Shown in pieces: positions 33,525-45,509 of a DNA stretch of 64,000 nucleotides. The notes under the pieces were generated by a model. The model saw only the letters and a program-made list of their open reading frames with translations. It did no database searches and was not told the origin of the DNA. The stretch spans positions 157,171,195 to 157,235,194 of the forward strand of contig JAUPFV010000005.1 of the NCBI GenBank assembly GCA_036936605.1. The letters run 5' to 3'. This DNA comes from Limnanthes douglasii subsp. nivea (Eukaryota; Streptophyta; Magnoliopsida; Brassicales; Limnanthaceae). Positions within the stretch are counted from its first letter, which is position 1, and the number at the start of each line of letters is the position of its first letter. The position numbers and the translations under genes are program-made.

Positions 33525-33539
33525 ATTAAATACCAATTG
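33525..33539 (+). repeat. 15-bp target-site duplication, 5' side of chimeric LINE
   Basis: attaaataccaattg, identical to 30507-30521. It lies where the LINE 5' UTR (minus strand) meets the NOL6 promoter. Confidence 0.85.
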
Positions 33540-33609
33540 GATTTTCATTGTTTCGATCCGGTCATAAGGAGGCATTAAAGCCTACTTCCATCAAAGCTTG
33601 AAAAGAAAA

Positions 33610-33615
33610 GGCCCA
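33610..33615 (+). promoter_or_regulatory. Site II (TCP-type) element GGCCCA
   Basis: GGCCCA lies 209 bp upstream of the NOL6 start codon. Site II elements combined with telo-boxes are known to mark promoters of ribosome-biogenesis and growth genes in plants. Confidence 0.55.
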
Positions 33616-33749
33616 CTAAGGACTAATACAGTCTTGCTGTTTTATTTGGGTGCGAATTTGTAATGGCGACTAAAATAATCTCATATTTACAATTCCTGCC
33701 ATTCTTCTTCTTTTCTTCTAAACCCCTCTCCCGCCACCTCTGCTCTCTT

Positions 33750-33758
33750 AAACCCTAA
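33750..33758 (+). promoter_or_regulatory. Telo-box AAACCCTAA
   Basis: A perfect telo-box 65 bp before the NOL6 ATG, inside a CT-rich leader (ccgccacctctgctctctta). This fits co-regulation with ribosomal protein and rRNA-processing genes. Confidence 0.7.
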
Positions 33759-33823
33759 TTTACACAGAGAGACCCCTAAAGCTACACCACTATTAACATA
33801 TAGAAACAGAGAATAAACTCAAA

Positions 33824-36800
33824 ATGAACGGTAACATCAATCTTGCCGTCTCCTACACAGATTCATTGGAATTTAAGGTCAGCGAGTTGTTAAAGGAGAG
33901 CCAGCTCGACTACTCTCATGAGCTCACTAAGTTCGTCGATGGTGTCGTTTCAACTATCGAAAAAGCAATCGCTAAAATTCCCGAAGATGTGCAGGTCAGT
34001 TTGTTCTCAATCTCTCTCTAGTCTATGCCTAACAGTTCGTGGTTAATTATTGATGAATGCACTTCGATTGAGATACTGTGCACTGTATAATTTAGAGAAA
34101 CACAATTGTGATTGTGGTTATATAGTCTAATTTTAATCACTGGCGGACTAGTTCTGATGAGAAAGTATTGGTACAGGTTACATCGCATCTAGCTCTTGGT
34201 TTCGTAAGAGATATCGGGGCAGATAAAGTAGATTTCAAGTTCAAGAAGCCGAAGTCTATCAAAGTCGGTGGTAGTTACTCCATCAACTGCGTAGCCAAGC
34301 CTGACATTAATGTAGACCTTTTTGTTCAGTTGCCAAAGGTAGTGTGTGCAAAGATTGCTAATTCTGAATACGCGATTGTTTTAATCAATGTATAAAATCG
34401 AAAGTGATTGTTAATAATTTCATGTTATGGCAGGAGTGTTTCCATGAGAAGGACTATATGAATCATAGGTACCACGCAAAGAGGTGCTTATATCTCTGCG
34501 TAGTAAGGAAGTATTTGTTGAAATCATCTTCCATTGAGAAAGTTGAATGGTCAACCCTTCAGAATCAGGCGCGAAAACCTATATTGGTCGTCTATCCAGG
34601 TTTGTTTCTTTCATGTAACATAAATTTGGGCAGACTCATGCCGAATTGTCGGCAGTTCCACTAATTCTGTTGATAATTATTGATGATATTGTAGCTAAGA
34701 AGCTGGTTGAAGTTCCTGGATTTTCAGTAAGGATAATTCCTACAGCAACGTCACTGTTTAACATTGCGAAGTTGAATTTGAAGCGTAACAATGTTCGTGC
34801 TTTGAATCAAGGTAGTAGTTAGCATCAAGTTTAATATAGTTGCTGTTTGTTTGATGTATTCTAATGTAATCTCCTGTGCAATAATCCTGAAGAAGGGGTG
34901 TCTCAGCCTACGCCAAAGTATAATTGTAGCATTCTGGAGGACATGGTTATAGAGGACAATATGGAGTTTGTCAAGAAAACCTTCTCTGGGTGGAGAGAAT
35001 TGGGAGAGGCCTTAATTTTGCTGAAGGTTTTACATTTGCACAATTTAATTTCCCAACTATTGATGTGATTTTTCAATGAAGGGTGTCATACTGAAACAAG
35101 TTCTTGCCATTTTTGCAGATCTGGGCTCGTCAAAGAAGTTCAATATACTCCCATGATTGCTTAAATGGGTTTCTGATTTCTATTATTCTGTCATACCTTG
35201 CAACTCAGGATAAAATTCACAAGTCTCTAAAAGTGATGGAGATACTTAGAGTGACACTGGACTTTATTGGTAGGATGGTGTTCTATTTATAGTATTGCCT
35301 TTTTTCTATTAGTGACTACTGCTGTCCCCTTTAGATGAGGCGATAGACTTCTTCTAGGAAATTTGGAGGGTTGATTTTTTCTAATTTTTTATAGTATTAT
35401 TGGCAATCGTAAGGTGTGAATGTTAGAATTGAGGATCTAAGGTTTTGGATTTGAAAGCAACTCGGTATGGCTTATAGTTTGAATTCAAGTTTATCAGTCA
35501 GTGGATATATTTTGAGTTGAGAACTAGACTGTGCATGTGAACTATGGTCGTAATAGTTGATATCATGTTTGAACTAGGATGGAAGTGATCCGCAATATAC
35601 TTCAGAGGACAGATGAACTACAAAATTCTTTCGGCCAATGTCAAAGCCTATTATGTTTAAAATGACCCATTCTACAAAATTGGGCAACACAAAGTGGCTA
35701 CTCTCCATCCTAATAATAAGAATTTTCTAAGCAACTTCCTTCTATCTATCGTCACATAGTTTCCGTTTTATTTTGCTCCTATATTTCTCACTGGAATCTG
35801 GGTCTTCAAGCTTTTAAAATTTGTGGATAGATCAGCACTGATTCTCTCCAGCTGCAATTTTGCTTACTATCAGTTGTTGTGCAGCCACTTCAAAACTATG
35901 GGAGCGAGGGCTTTTTTTTCCGCCACAAGGCCAGAATCGTGTTACTAAGGAGGTACCTTACTTCCTGATTTTACTTTTAAGTTTATGTTGTGCGTTGTCC
36001 GATTCCTTCAAATTCTATATTGCTCCTTTTGCATTTTCCATTTAGACATCAAACTTGTTTATTCAATTTGACGCAGTATTGCTTTAATCCACAGCAGAAT
36101 ATTAAGAGGATGTCGGAAAATATTTTTAAAGTAATGGAGTTCATAGCTATAAAAATTAGGCAAATCCGCAGTTGTGACAATTCAGGCAGGGAAGCATTAG
36201 GCTACTTGATAGAGGTTTATCTTAATTCGAAAAAAGGTGGCTGTGATTTAAGAATTAGGTCTTTCTTTGTAGAGATGAGCGAAAATATGAATCCAATTAT
36301 ATGTTCGTACAGCTGTGATATTGCTCCTCCAATTACTTTGACGTGCATGCATATATTCTAATTGTTTGAGATGGAGCTGTAGGACAAGCTTCAATTTAGA
36401 GAATCACTTCCTGTCGTCATATGCGATTCATCTACTTACGTAAACTTGGCTTTCCGGATGACTAGCGTTGGCTTCCACGAGGTACCGCAAGTTGGCACTC
36501 TATTTAGTATCTTTAGACAGCCTTATTTTTCTTATCAATTGAATTATTTTCCTTTTTTCCCCCAACATTCAGCTCCAAAATGACGCATCTTTCACACTTA
36601 AATGCATGGAGAAATGCAAAGATGGGGGTTTTGAGGAAATATTTATGACTAAGATTGACTTTCCTGCTAAATATGATGCATGCATAAGGTATTATATTTT
36701 ATGTTTTATCATGTTAGATGGCATATATTGCTTCATCAGCAAAGATAGAATATTTTAAATTGATTAAAGCTTCAATTTTTGTTGTTTGACTGGTTCTGAA

Positions 36801-39800
36801 GAAAATTTTCCAATTGCTTAATCATTTGTCTTTTTGTATCTCATTTTGATGCATCGATGTGATGTTTTTGCTTAGATTGAATCTTGATCGAAACGATGCG
36901 CTATGTGCTTCTGACTTTTGTTTGGACGATGAATACTGGAGGCTTTATGAGCAGAAAGTTTATAATCTTCTATGCCAAGGGTTAGGTGATAGAGCAAAGT
37001 TAATTCGCGTTCTTTGGAAAAACACCAATCTGGAATGGAATGTAGCAGATGTATGTGCCATAAAGCAGAGAACTCATTTGTATTATTTTCTTGCTGCTAT
37101 TCATGCGTTTCTAACTTGTTTTAGTTCTCTTACAATCTAGGGTTTATCAGTACTAGGGTGTGAACCATTACTTGTTGGAATTTCAGTTAGCTCCTTAGAG
37201 AATGCTTCTAGGGTAGTTGATATTGGGCCAAGTGCTGAAGACAAACAAAAGGTATAACTTTTTCACATTTCTTTTTCAAATCACATCCTTGAATATTCTA
37301 CTAATCCATGTATTGGTGGAGAAAAAGAAGATAGATCCTCATCATTTATACATCTTATGTCCTGTTCTAGGCTCTCAAGTTCCGAGAATTTTGGGGTGAG
37401 AAGGCAGAGCTAAGGCGGTTTAAGGATGGAAGAATAGCAGAAAGCACAGGTATCATTAACCATACTTCTGCATTGCTTATATTGAAGTTTACTTTCACTA
37501 AGATAATAAAACTTTGGGAGTTTCTTTCCTAATTTCTTAGTATGGGAGAGTACTCAGTGGACAAGGCATCTCATATTAAAAAGGATCACTGAGCATGTAC
37601 TTCATCGTCATCTTTCAATCCCAAAAGAGAACATTGTTCACATAGTCGATCAGCTTGACTTCTCACTGAGTTGTGGTGATAAAGGTTGTTATTTAAGCTG
37701 CTGCCCTGTTATTTTTGAGCTCTGCATTGTGTTTTATCCTCTCATTTGTTGAAGAGCCTCTAATAGTTAGTTGCTACTCAGATCCCATATCATGTACCGG
37801 AACTTTGCTCCAAGCATTTGATCTGCTATCAAAACGCTTACGTGAAATCGAAGACATTCCTTTGAAAGTGTCCAGCATTCAGCCTTTAGACTCTGGTATA
37901 TTCTCTGTATCAAACTCTTATTTCATTTATTGCACACTAAATATATAGTATCTCTGCCTTCTAGATAGTGATCTTTTACATCTCAACTCCTTTCTGGTCT
38001 GCTAACTCTATAAATTTAGGCCGAACATAAGTTTGCTGTATGGATATAAATCAGTACTGTGTATCGAATTTAGCTGACTGAAAAAGGATTGTTTATTATT
38101 GTATTTGCAGCCTTCAGATATACATCTGTTTTCCCCCCTGAGCCACATCTTTTGGCCCATGAAAAAGTTGATGGTAGAAGACTACGTAATGAGCTCACCC
38201 CATCCTGTATTCAGGCTATGGAGGTTATGATCCAGGTACTGAAGCTGCTGACTAGTTGATGATTTTAAGGGTCATATATCACTTATTTCTATTTAAAAAT
38301 TCATTTACCCAATATAGTTGGAAGGATCTGGGAATTGGCCAATGGACGATTTGGCAATTGAGAAAACTAAATCCGCTTTTCTTCTTCAAATCGCAGACAG
38401 GTGGGTTAGGCTGTTGCTTTGTGCATAGTATTAAAGTTCGAAATTCATGCTATAGATACTTTTTCTAATAGCCCTCTTATTGCAGCTTACAGAATAGTTG
38501 GGGAATAACATGCACAGCTACCGAGGATGATGTGGATGTTTTGATGTCTGGATATGCGTTTCGCCTTAGAATTTGGCACGAGAGAGGCCTGACTTTGTTA
38601 AAGAGAGGAAGTAAGAAGCCTTTTTTCTGGTTCAAAATCTTCTTGTCCTTGTACTGATTTTCCATTGACTTGCTTAAGATGTTTGAGTGTAGTTGGAGAA
38701 CCAGTCAAGCAGGTTTCTTCTACGGATAAAATGCTTTTTCTTCGAAGTCAACATGCAAGCATGATCAATGGACTGCAGGGTCGTTACCCAGTATATGGTT
38801 CAGTAGTTAGGTAATTTTTTGTCGTACAAACTATCGTTTCTTTAGCTGCTCCTCCGTAACCTCGCCAGCTACTAAATTGGGTATTTGTGTTTGAATTTCT
38901 AACTTTTAATTCAGTATATCCTGTTTTCATGAAGGCTTGCAAAACGATGGGTCAACTCACATCTCTTTTCGGCTTGCTTAGCAGAGGAGGCCATTGAACT
39001 TATAGTTGCACATCTCTTTCTGAAACCCATGCCATTTACCGTGCCTTGCTCGCGCATCACCGGGTTGTTGAGGTCTAAATCTCCTTTGCTACTTATAGTT
39101 TCATGTGAGAAACAAATTAAAACGGGGACACAAAGCTTTGTTCTATTCATGTTTAATATGAGAACAATAGCTAATGCTATTATAGTTGCATCAGCTATTG
39201 TTCTCATAGTTGTCATGACCTCGTTTCGACAACTATGAGAACATGAAAAAAATTGCATCTTTAATATGTTTTGCAACATATTGTTCTTTGCATGTGAGAA
39301 CAATAGCTACATATAGAGGAGGCTATTGTTCTTTTCATGTTTAATATGATCTGTTATAGACTGTCAAAACTCTTATCTGACCTCCTGCATATCAATTTCT
39401 TTTTTGCCCATTCCATAGCTGCTTTTTCATGTCTAATGCTGAAATAAATGGAACCAGATATATAAACTGAGAGTAGTTATAACCATATTAGCTGAGAGTT
39501 CAGTTATAACCATATTAGTTCAATTCTTTGAATATGTTGTGTTAAAATATGGCCTCTTTGAACTGAACAAAGTATTCCATTCTGCGGCTAACCTCTTTAA
39601 CAGGTTCTTGAGACTACTAGCAGATTATGATTGGACTTTTTCTCCTTTAATTGTGGACATAAATGCTGAGTTTAGCAGAAGTGATGATAAAGAAATTAAT
39701 GTAGGTTTTGTTATTCAATCTCTTTACTTCATTTATATTATCTGCATTGGCCCCTTTTACTATTTTGAATATCTGGCGCTGATCTGTAGTTGCCTTTGGT

Positions 39801-42069
39801 TCTCTAGGACCACTTTTTGTCAAGTAGGAAAATTAACGAGGTAAAGAAGGAAGATATATGTGCAGCGATGTTCTTGGCTACACCTTATGACAAGGCATCT
39901 GAGGCCTGGACAAGAACTTCGCCAACTGCACTGGTCAGTGGTTCTCACTTTGAGTTTGGATGCATTTTACCATTACAAGCTCAGGGTGTTTTATAATCAA
40001 ACCATGCATGACTTGTTTAGTTATCAGAAGTGAACATGTTTACTAGACAATATATCTAGGGAAGAATTCCGAACACCAAACTCATTGTGCTATATGTTAC
40101 AAAGAAATATCGAGTATGGAAAAGGGCTCAACATTTTGTAAAATTTGTAACAAGACATCGGCAAGGTGGCACTTTGGAAGTATGTTAAAGCCTGGTCCCG
40201 AACTGAAAATATCTCATTCGTTCTGAACTGAAAAAATACATTTTCTATATCTCAACAATTGTTTTTATTCTTTATAGTTTTAAACATAGAATAGAAGCTA
40301 ATTTCGACTCTTTCAATTTAAATGAAAAGGAAAATACACCAATGAGTTGTTTCAAAGATTTCCATGTCCCCTCAAATCTTTGATTACTCATATTTTAACA
40401 CTTGGAGGCTACAGTGCTTACCTTTTCCATTGGAGTGTCCACGGCACATCTGAGCCTCAATGACTGAAGCTTGGATAAACAGTATAACAGACTGCGGAGC
40501 TCAATATGTTTATATTGGCCCGATCTCATGTTTTTCTCTCACTTCTATTATTAGTATACCTGATTTGTGTTTTGATTTCTTTCTGGTCGACCCCTGCGTA
40601 GTGACATGTAATTTTTTTTTCTTCTGTAAAGGAGCTTAAAAGATTGGTGGCTTATGCTCGAAGCAGCCAGAACGTGTTGACCAAACTTATATTGCAGAAT
40701 CAGAATAATTCTTATAGATGGGAGGTACAATATCTCCAACTGATTTCGTTATCTTCAGTGCTGTTATTCCTGGTGATCTATTTCTAAGAAACAATAAATT
40801 TTAATCATATTTTCGTTGCTTGCAGTGTCTTTTCCGAACACCTTTAAATAACTATGATGCCGTAGTCCTTCTCCACCGAGGGACACTACCTTACCCAAAA
40901 CGCCTTCTTTTCCAATCTGATGTAACCCAAGGTCGAGTCTCCTAAACCCTTTTAATGTTTTCCTTCTCTACAAAAAAATTTGATTCTGTAGTTTGATCTC
41001 CGTGATATCATGATTTGTGCAGGGAAGCATGTTGCCGGTGGGTCTGCCAGCAAGGCTTTCCATCCGTTCTTTTTACCCAGAGATTTAAAGAAGTGCTCTG
41101 ATGAACTGAAGAGTAAGATTATGGTGAACTTCGACCCACTAAGGTGCTTTGTCTGGGACTTACAGGCAAGAATTATTCAGGACTATTTTGTTTGTGGTAT
41201 TTGTGTTTGAATCTCTAATTTCTTATCGTATGTTTTTATATGGAATATCTGCAGAAAGATGCCACTGAAATGAAGTTGTGGTACGATTCTCTTGGAGGAG
41301 ATGCTATTGGCCTGACATGGGAGAGACCTAAGTCAAAGGTAAAATCAAGCTCCGGACTTTTGTTATTGTTTAGTGGATATGTTGGGTCTGTGTCAAGTCA
41401 TATCTGCAACTATGGGTGTAATCAGGTTTTGGGTTAGACAAAGCTTTGTAGTAAGACATGGTCAGTTTGATCCATGTGCAGATTTGTGTCAAAATCCAAA
41501 CCCAATATTTAGTCCCCAGTTTTAATTCATACAACCTGGAACCAAACTGACGGAATCCGACCTGGTTTCAACATATATACTTTAGAATACTTAATTTATT
41601 TTAAAAAAATTAAAAAAATTTTGTTTGTAGCTGGATTTGCCCGACCTGTCTAGTAACCGAGATAATTTTTTAAAATATCCAAATGTGTCTGGTTTGTTTT
41701 AATATCCAAACCCATACCTATCCTGGTTTCAAATCAAAAGGGTTTTCTGTCTGAAACCAAACGTGGATGTAAAAATCATTCGGATGGTGTGTCAGACAAG
41801 CTTTTTACACCCGATCCGGGATCTAACCGAACTAAATCGGTTACAGGCCAGCTAGTTTTATCAGCTTCTGCTCAAGGCTATTTTATTTTCTTCTTTTCTC
41901 CAAGTAGTTTCGTTTAATATATTATTTTTTGCCGGGCCTGTAGAAACGAGAACGCGAGGAAGAAGAGGAAGAAAAGAATCCGGTGGATATACTAAAAACA
42001 GTTGGTGAAATAGGAAAAGGTTTTGTGAGAGATATTTATATGCTCAAGGCTCCTCGATTTACGGATTAG
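33824..42069 (+). CDS. NOL6: Nucleolar protein 6 (Nrap/Utp22 family), 26 exons, 1,065 aa
   Basis: NOL6/Nrap (yeast Utp22) is a scaffold of the small-subunit processome, acting in the nucleolus in 18S rRNA maturation; it has inactive nucleotidyltransferase-like repeats. Exons: 33824-33994, 34177-34338, 34434-34599, 34695-34811, 34893-35026, 35119-35269, 35885-35952, 36383-36481, 36573-36688, 36876-37050, 37141-37251, 37371-37449, 37541-37684, 37755-37895, 38111-38235, 38318-38400, 38486-38610, 38693-38810, 38935-39072, 39604-39700, 39808-39933, 40632-40724, 40826-40931, 41023-41165, 41255-41338, 41944-42069. All join in phase to 3,198 nt with no stop. Family words include KDYMNHRYHAKRCLYL, GWRELGEALILLKIWARQR, GYAFRLRIWHERGL, LAEEAIELIVAHLFLKP, RLLADYDWTFSPLIVDIN, MVNFDPLRCFVWDLQ and WYDSLGGDAIGLTW. 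It has an acidic segment near residue 1030. Length fits plant homologues. Introns were placed by eye. Confidence 0.95.
39073..39603 (+). repeat. NOL6 intron 19 with nested foldback repeats
   Basis: Three hairpins are crowded into about 175 bp. gagaacaatagct (39160-39172) pairs with agctattgttctc (39193-39205). ctcatagttgtc (39203-39214) pairs with gacaactatgag (39228-39239). agaacaatagc (39298-39308) pairs with gctattgttct (39322-39332). A direct repeat catgtttaatatg also occurs on both sides (about 39148 and 39337). This looks like a foldback or MITE-type insertion with internal rearrangement. Confidence 0.7.
41166..41254 (+). other. GC-AG intron in NOL6 (intron 24)
   Basis: The exon ends gacttacag and the intron starts gcaagaatt, ending tatctgcag. 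No GT alternative keeps the frame (WDLQ joined to KDATEMKLWY). GC donors are a known minor class of plant introns and usually keep a strong AG before and AAG after, as here. Confidence 0.75.
41460..41870. repeat. Transposon-like repeat inside NOL6 intron 25
   Basis: Inside the 605-bp intron 41339-41943 lies a stretch rich in aaacccaa, ccgacctgg, ggtttcaa and tctggtttg phrases on both strands, similar in style to 8380-8560 and 30040-30260. It probably derives from a non-autonomous element; its ends are unclear. Confidence 0.4.
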
Positions 42070-43128
42070 AGTCTATTTTTTTTTCTCACATAAAGCAATC
42101 GATTGTAATACTGTTACTATACCAGTGATTCAAATTATTTGACTGTTAGCTACAATATAGTCTTTGTAAAGGCGTGCTGATGTGTAACGATTTGTTGAGG
42201 TCCCAAGTACTATTTTACAAGCTATCTTAGATATGTTTAATTGATTCTATTTGGTGTTTGATGACGTAAGCAAAATTGTAATCTTAGAAGAAGATACAAT
42301 TGTCTTATATCTATGCTTACAAAAGTTTTGACTTGTAGATTATCCAAATTTATTATTTTCAGTATAATTATTGGTTGATTTAACATTTATATATTATATA
42401 TGTATAATCTTAAAAAGCTAAAATTGACGTGGTAATTATTAAAATTTTGTTGAATATAGTGCTCAACGGGCGGACACAAACTCTAACATCAAAAACAAAA
42501 TTAAGATCCAATGGAACAAAGACAAATTCAAAGTCCACTGAAAGAAAGAGATAGATACCAGACAACTTTGCTCCATTACCTTACAATCAGTCTAATGCCT
42601 TTTTTTTTTGAACAATCAAATACTCGACAACCTCTTTTCTTCTCAACACAGAGTAAATCCTATTCAACAATTAAAAACGAAGATACTACGCCAAAGTTAC
42701 GAGAATTAAAGAAAAGAATTTCACTTACGACAAAGTGTAATATCAAAATAGGGAGGCTTCAAAACAATTATTTTCCATGACTGTATCTAAATTTTGCCAT
42801 GACTGTATCTAAAAATGTATAATGGTATTATCGATAGAATCCGATCTCTTTAAATATGATACTCAACTCCTATTTATAAGAGTTATGCCAGACTTTTGGT
42901 TCACTACTTACAAGTGGTTACAAATTAATTTACTTCTACTAACTACACTCCTCACTTATTTTACATCATGATCTAGATTTCCGACTCCTATTGTTAGTGG
43001 TTTGACCCATTCTTCCGTATAAATAATAAATATGCAATAAGAAGTATAAATATATTGTATTCTTATTCAGATATTATATACAGAATATTGCCTTATCACT
43101 TGTATAGCTCAAATAAACATTAACTGTA
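42070..43128. other. Intergenic stretch downstream of NOL6
   Basis: Holds the NOL6 3' UTR (first few hundred bp) and then AT-rich DNA. A short duplication of catgactgtatctaaa occurs at 42777-42812. No further gene is seen; the LINE relic may begin before 43129. Confidence 0.45.
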
Positions 43129-45500
43129 ATGGCACCCAACAGTCTGATTAACACTCTCTTATCTAAATCAAACTCTTCGTACCCAACATTCATCGGTAAA
43201 CTCATTCCAAACAACACTGAAAATAATAAGATTGAAGAATCTAATTATGATCATAATCATATTGAAGAAGGTATAAACTTGAAATCAACACAAAAATATG
43301 ATTCTACTGAAATCACAAGCAATGAGGTGATAGAAGCACTTCACACAATAGAATTATCCAACCCATTCACACTTTCAAGTGATTTTAAAAACTCCGAAAA
43401 TGACCAAAAATTACCCAAAATCACCCAAAATCCAAACATATTGAAGTTTACCTTTATCTCCAACACTTGAAAATATAACTACGATAAAAGACTAAAAAAT
43501 AATATTAGTAGAAGATTAAAAGAAACTAAAGATCCACTTTAAAGGATCTTCCATATCCCTCAATTTCATCTTTAAATAACATTAACAATCCTAAACTGGA
43601 ATGCCCGCAGAATAGATAATAAAGGGACAATTCGTAGACTAAAATCCATAATTAAAACTGAAAAGATAGATTTCGTTTCTTTACAAGAGCCAAGGATCTC
43701 TAATGAGATTGACTAAATCTAAAAAAATTGGTTTCAACTTTAAGTGTGCTAGCACCAATAATAAAATATGGATCTTCTGGAAAGACCATTTCCAGTTTAA
43801 TATCCTGATTAACCATGGACAATTACTCCACATCATGGTGAGCCACTATTCTACTATCAATGAGTTTTTATTCACCATCATTTATGTTAAATGCTCAAGA
43901 TTACAAAGATAAGTACGTTGGGATAAATTAATAGAATTTTCGGTAACCAACTAGGAATGTCTAATAATAGATGTAATAACAAATGCTTTGGAGCAGTTGG
44001 CCTTCTCAACTCTCTGGTTTAGAGGGATAAATGAATTTAACAATATGAACCTTGATTGTCAACTAGAGGACCCAGAGTTCCCATACTCCAAATTTACCTA
44101 GTCTAATAACAAAAAATAGAAACGTCTCGACAGGGCATTGTATAATGCTGCTTGGATAGATTTTTTTGATACCACAAAGGTTAAACATTTGGACAGAACT
44201 GGCTCAGATCACTCACATTTTTGCATATCAATGCCATCCTATACCAATAAGCCAAAACATCCTTTTAAATTCCTTTAATTGTGGACTATCCATACTGATT
44301 TCTTCACAACTTTAGAACAAAACTGACAAGAGAATATATATGGCCATCTTATAACTGTATTTGAGTAAAATATTTAAAAACTTAAACATAGATTAAAACT
44401 ATGGAACATAGATGTCTTTGGAAATATTTTTTTATAATATTTCACAAGCTGAAGATAATATCAAATATACCGACTCCTGTTTGGAAGAATCTAGAAGTAT
44501 GAATGACGAAATCAAACTATATAAAGCTAGAGGAATCCATCTCAACTTATTAGCCAAAGAAGAAGCATTTTGGGAACAAAAGAGTGCTTCTAACTGTTTC
44601 AAAAATAGTGACTATGATACCAATTTCTTTCACAATTATGTTAAAAAGAGACGAAATAAAAATATAATTCATGGTATAAAGATGGATGATTCATCGGTTG
44701 AATATAAATACTTAAAAGGAACCTATGTTGTAGATTATTTCAAGTCTGTTATCATGCCAATCTAACCCTTCTAACATTGACAATCTTCATGGAATTATCC
44801 CTCAAATTATAATTGCCTAAAACAACCAAACACTTCTAACTACACCCACTGCTAAGGAAATTATGAACTTAATCAACACTCTCAACCCAAATAATGTGGC
44901 TGGATGTGATGAATTCAATTCCAAATTCTACAAAAAATCGTCTATAATAGTTGAAACTAGGCTCTTCTAGATGACTTTCTCCTATGTAAAAATAAAAGCT
45001 TTAATATTTTAGATATTGAAACATATTCATTGACTATGTTTGAAATCCTTAGCAATGGTAAGATCCCATGATATCTTAAACCAATCATAAATTATTATAG
45101 AAACTTAATAACATCATCAATGAATATCAGATATATAGTGAACATAATTACACTACTGATTGTGTTGCGAAATGGGTTCTCAAATGTAAAACAAACCATA
45201 AATCCTTAAAGTGCTATATTATTATTTGAAATTATCCATGTTGGTTATCTTAGACTTGATAACTGATTGTTTGCAGTCTATATCAGTTTCAATCTCCAAA
45301 ATTATAATTCACATTTGCTCGAATATCTATTATTATTTTAATATGTTACTAATCCAATTCAAAGTAGGGTAACACCTGACTCTAAGTTCCAAAAGATCTT
45401 TAAATTTGACAGGTTCAAGGATGATTAAACCATTAATGGTTACAGACAATGATGCTACATCTTCATCAAAAGTTCAGGTGATATGATAAATCAGTGAGGC
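43129..45500 (+). mobile_element. L1-type LINE relic (ORF1 tail, endonuclease, RT start)
   Basis: 43129-43470 is an ORF1 C-terminal linker with SNEVIEALHTIELSNP, similar to 3598-3927. The endonuclease follows from about 43590 (LNWNARRIDNKGTIRRLKSI, FVSLQEPRIS). A VKHLDRTGSDHSHF-like block is at about 44180-44220. 44412-44765 holds the inter-domain helix region (AKEEAFWEQKSASNCFKNSD, NYVKKRRNKNIIHGIK). The RT opens at about 44830 (TAKEIMNLINTLNPNNVAGC, DEFNSKFYKKS) and dissolves into stops. Old and dead. Confidence 0.82.
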
Positions 45501-45509
45501 ATCATTAAG

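Noticed and set aside
35990..36361. 123-residue open frame inside NOL6 intron 7
   Set aside because: It lies wholly in a predicted intron between well-supported exons, has no family resemblance, and matches intron-like base composition.
38911..39303. 130-residue minus-strand frame over NOL6 exon 19 and intron 19
   Set aside because: It is an antisense shadow of the exon and the intron hairpins; no codon pattern or motif supports it.
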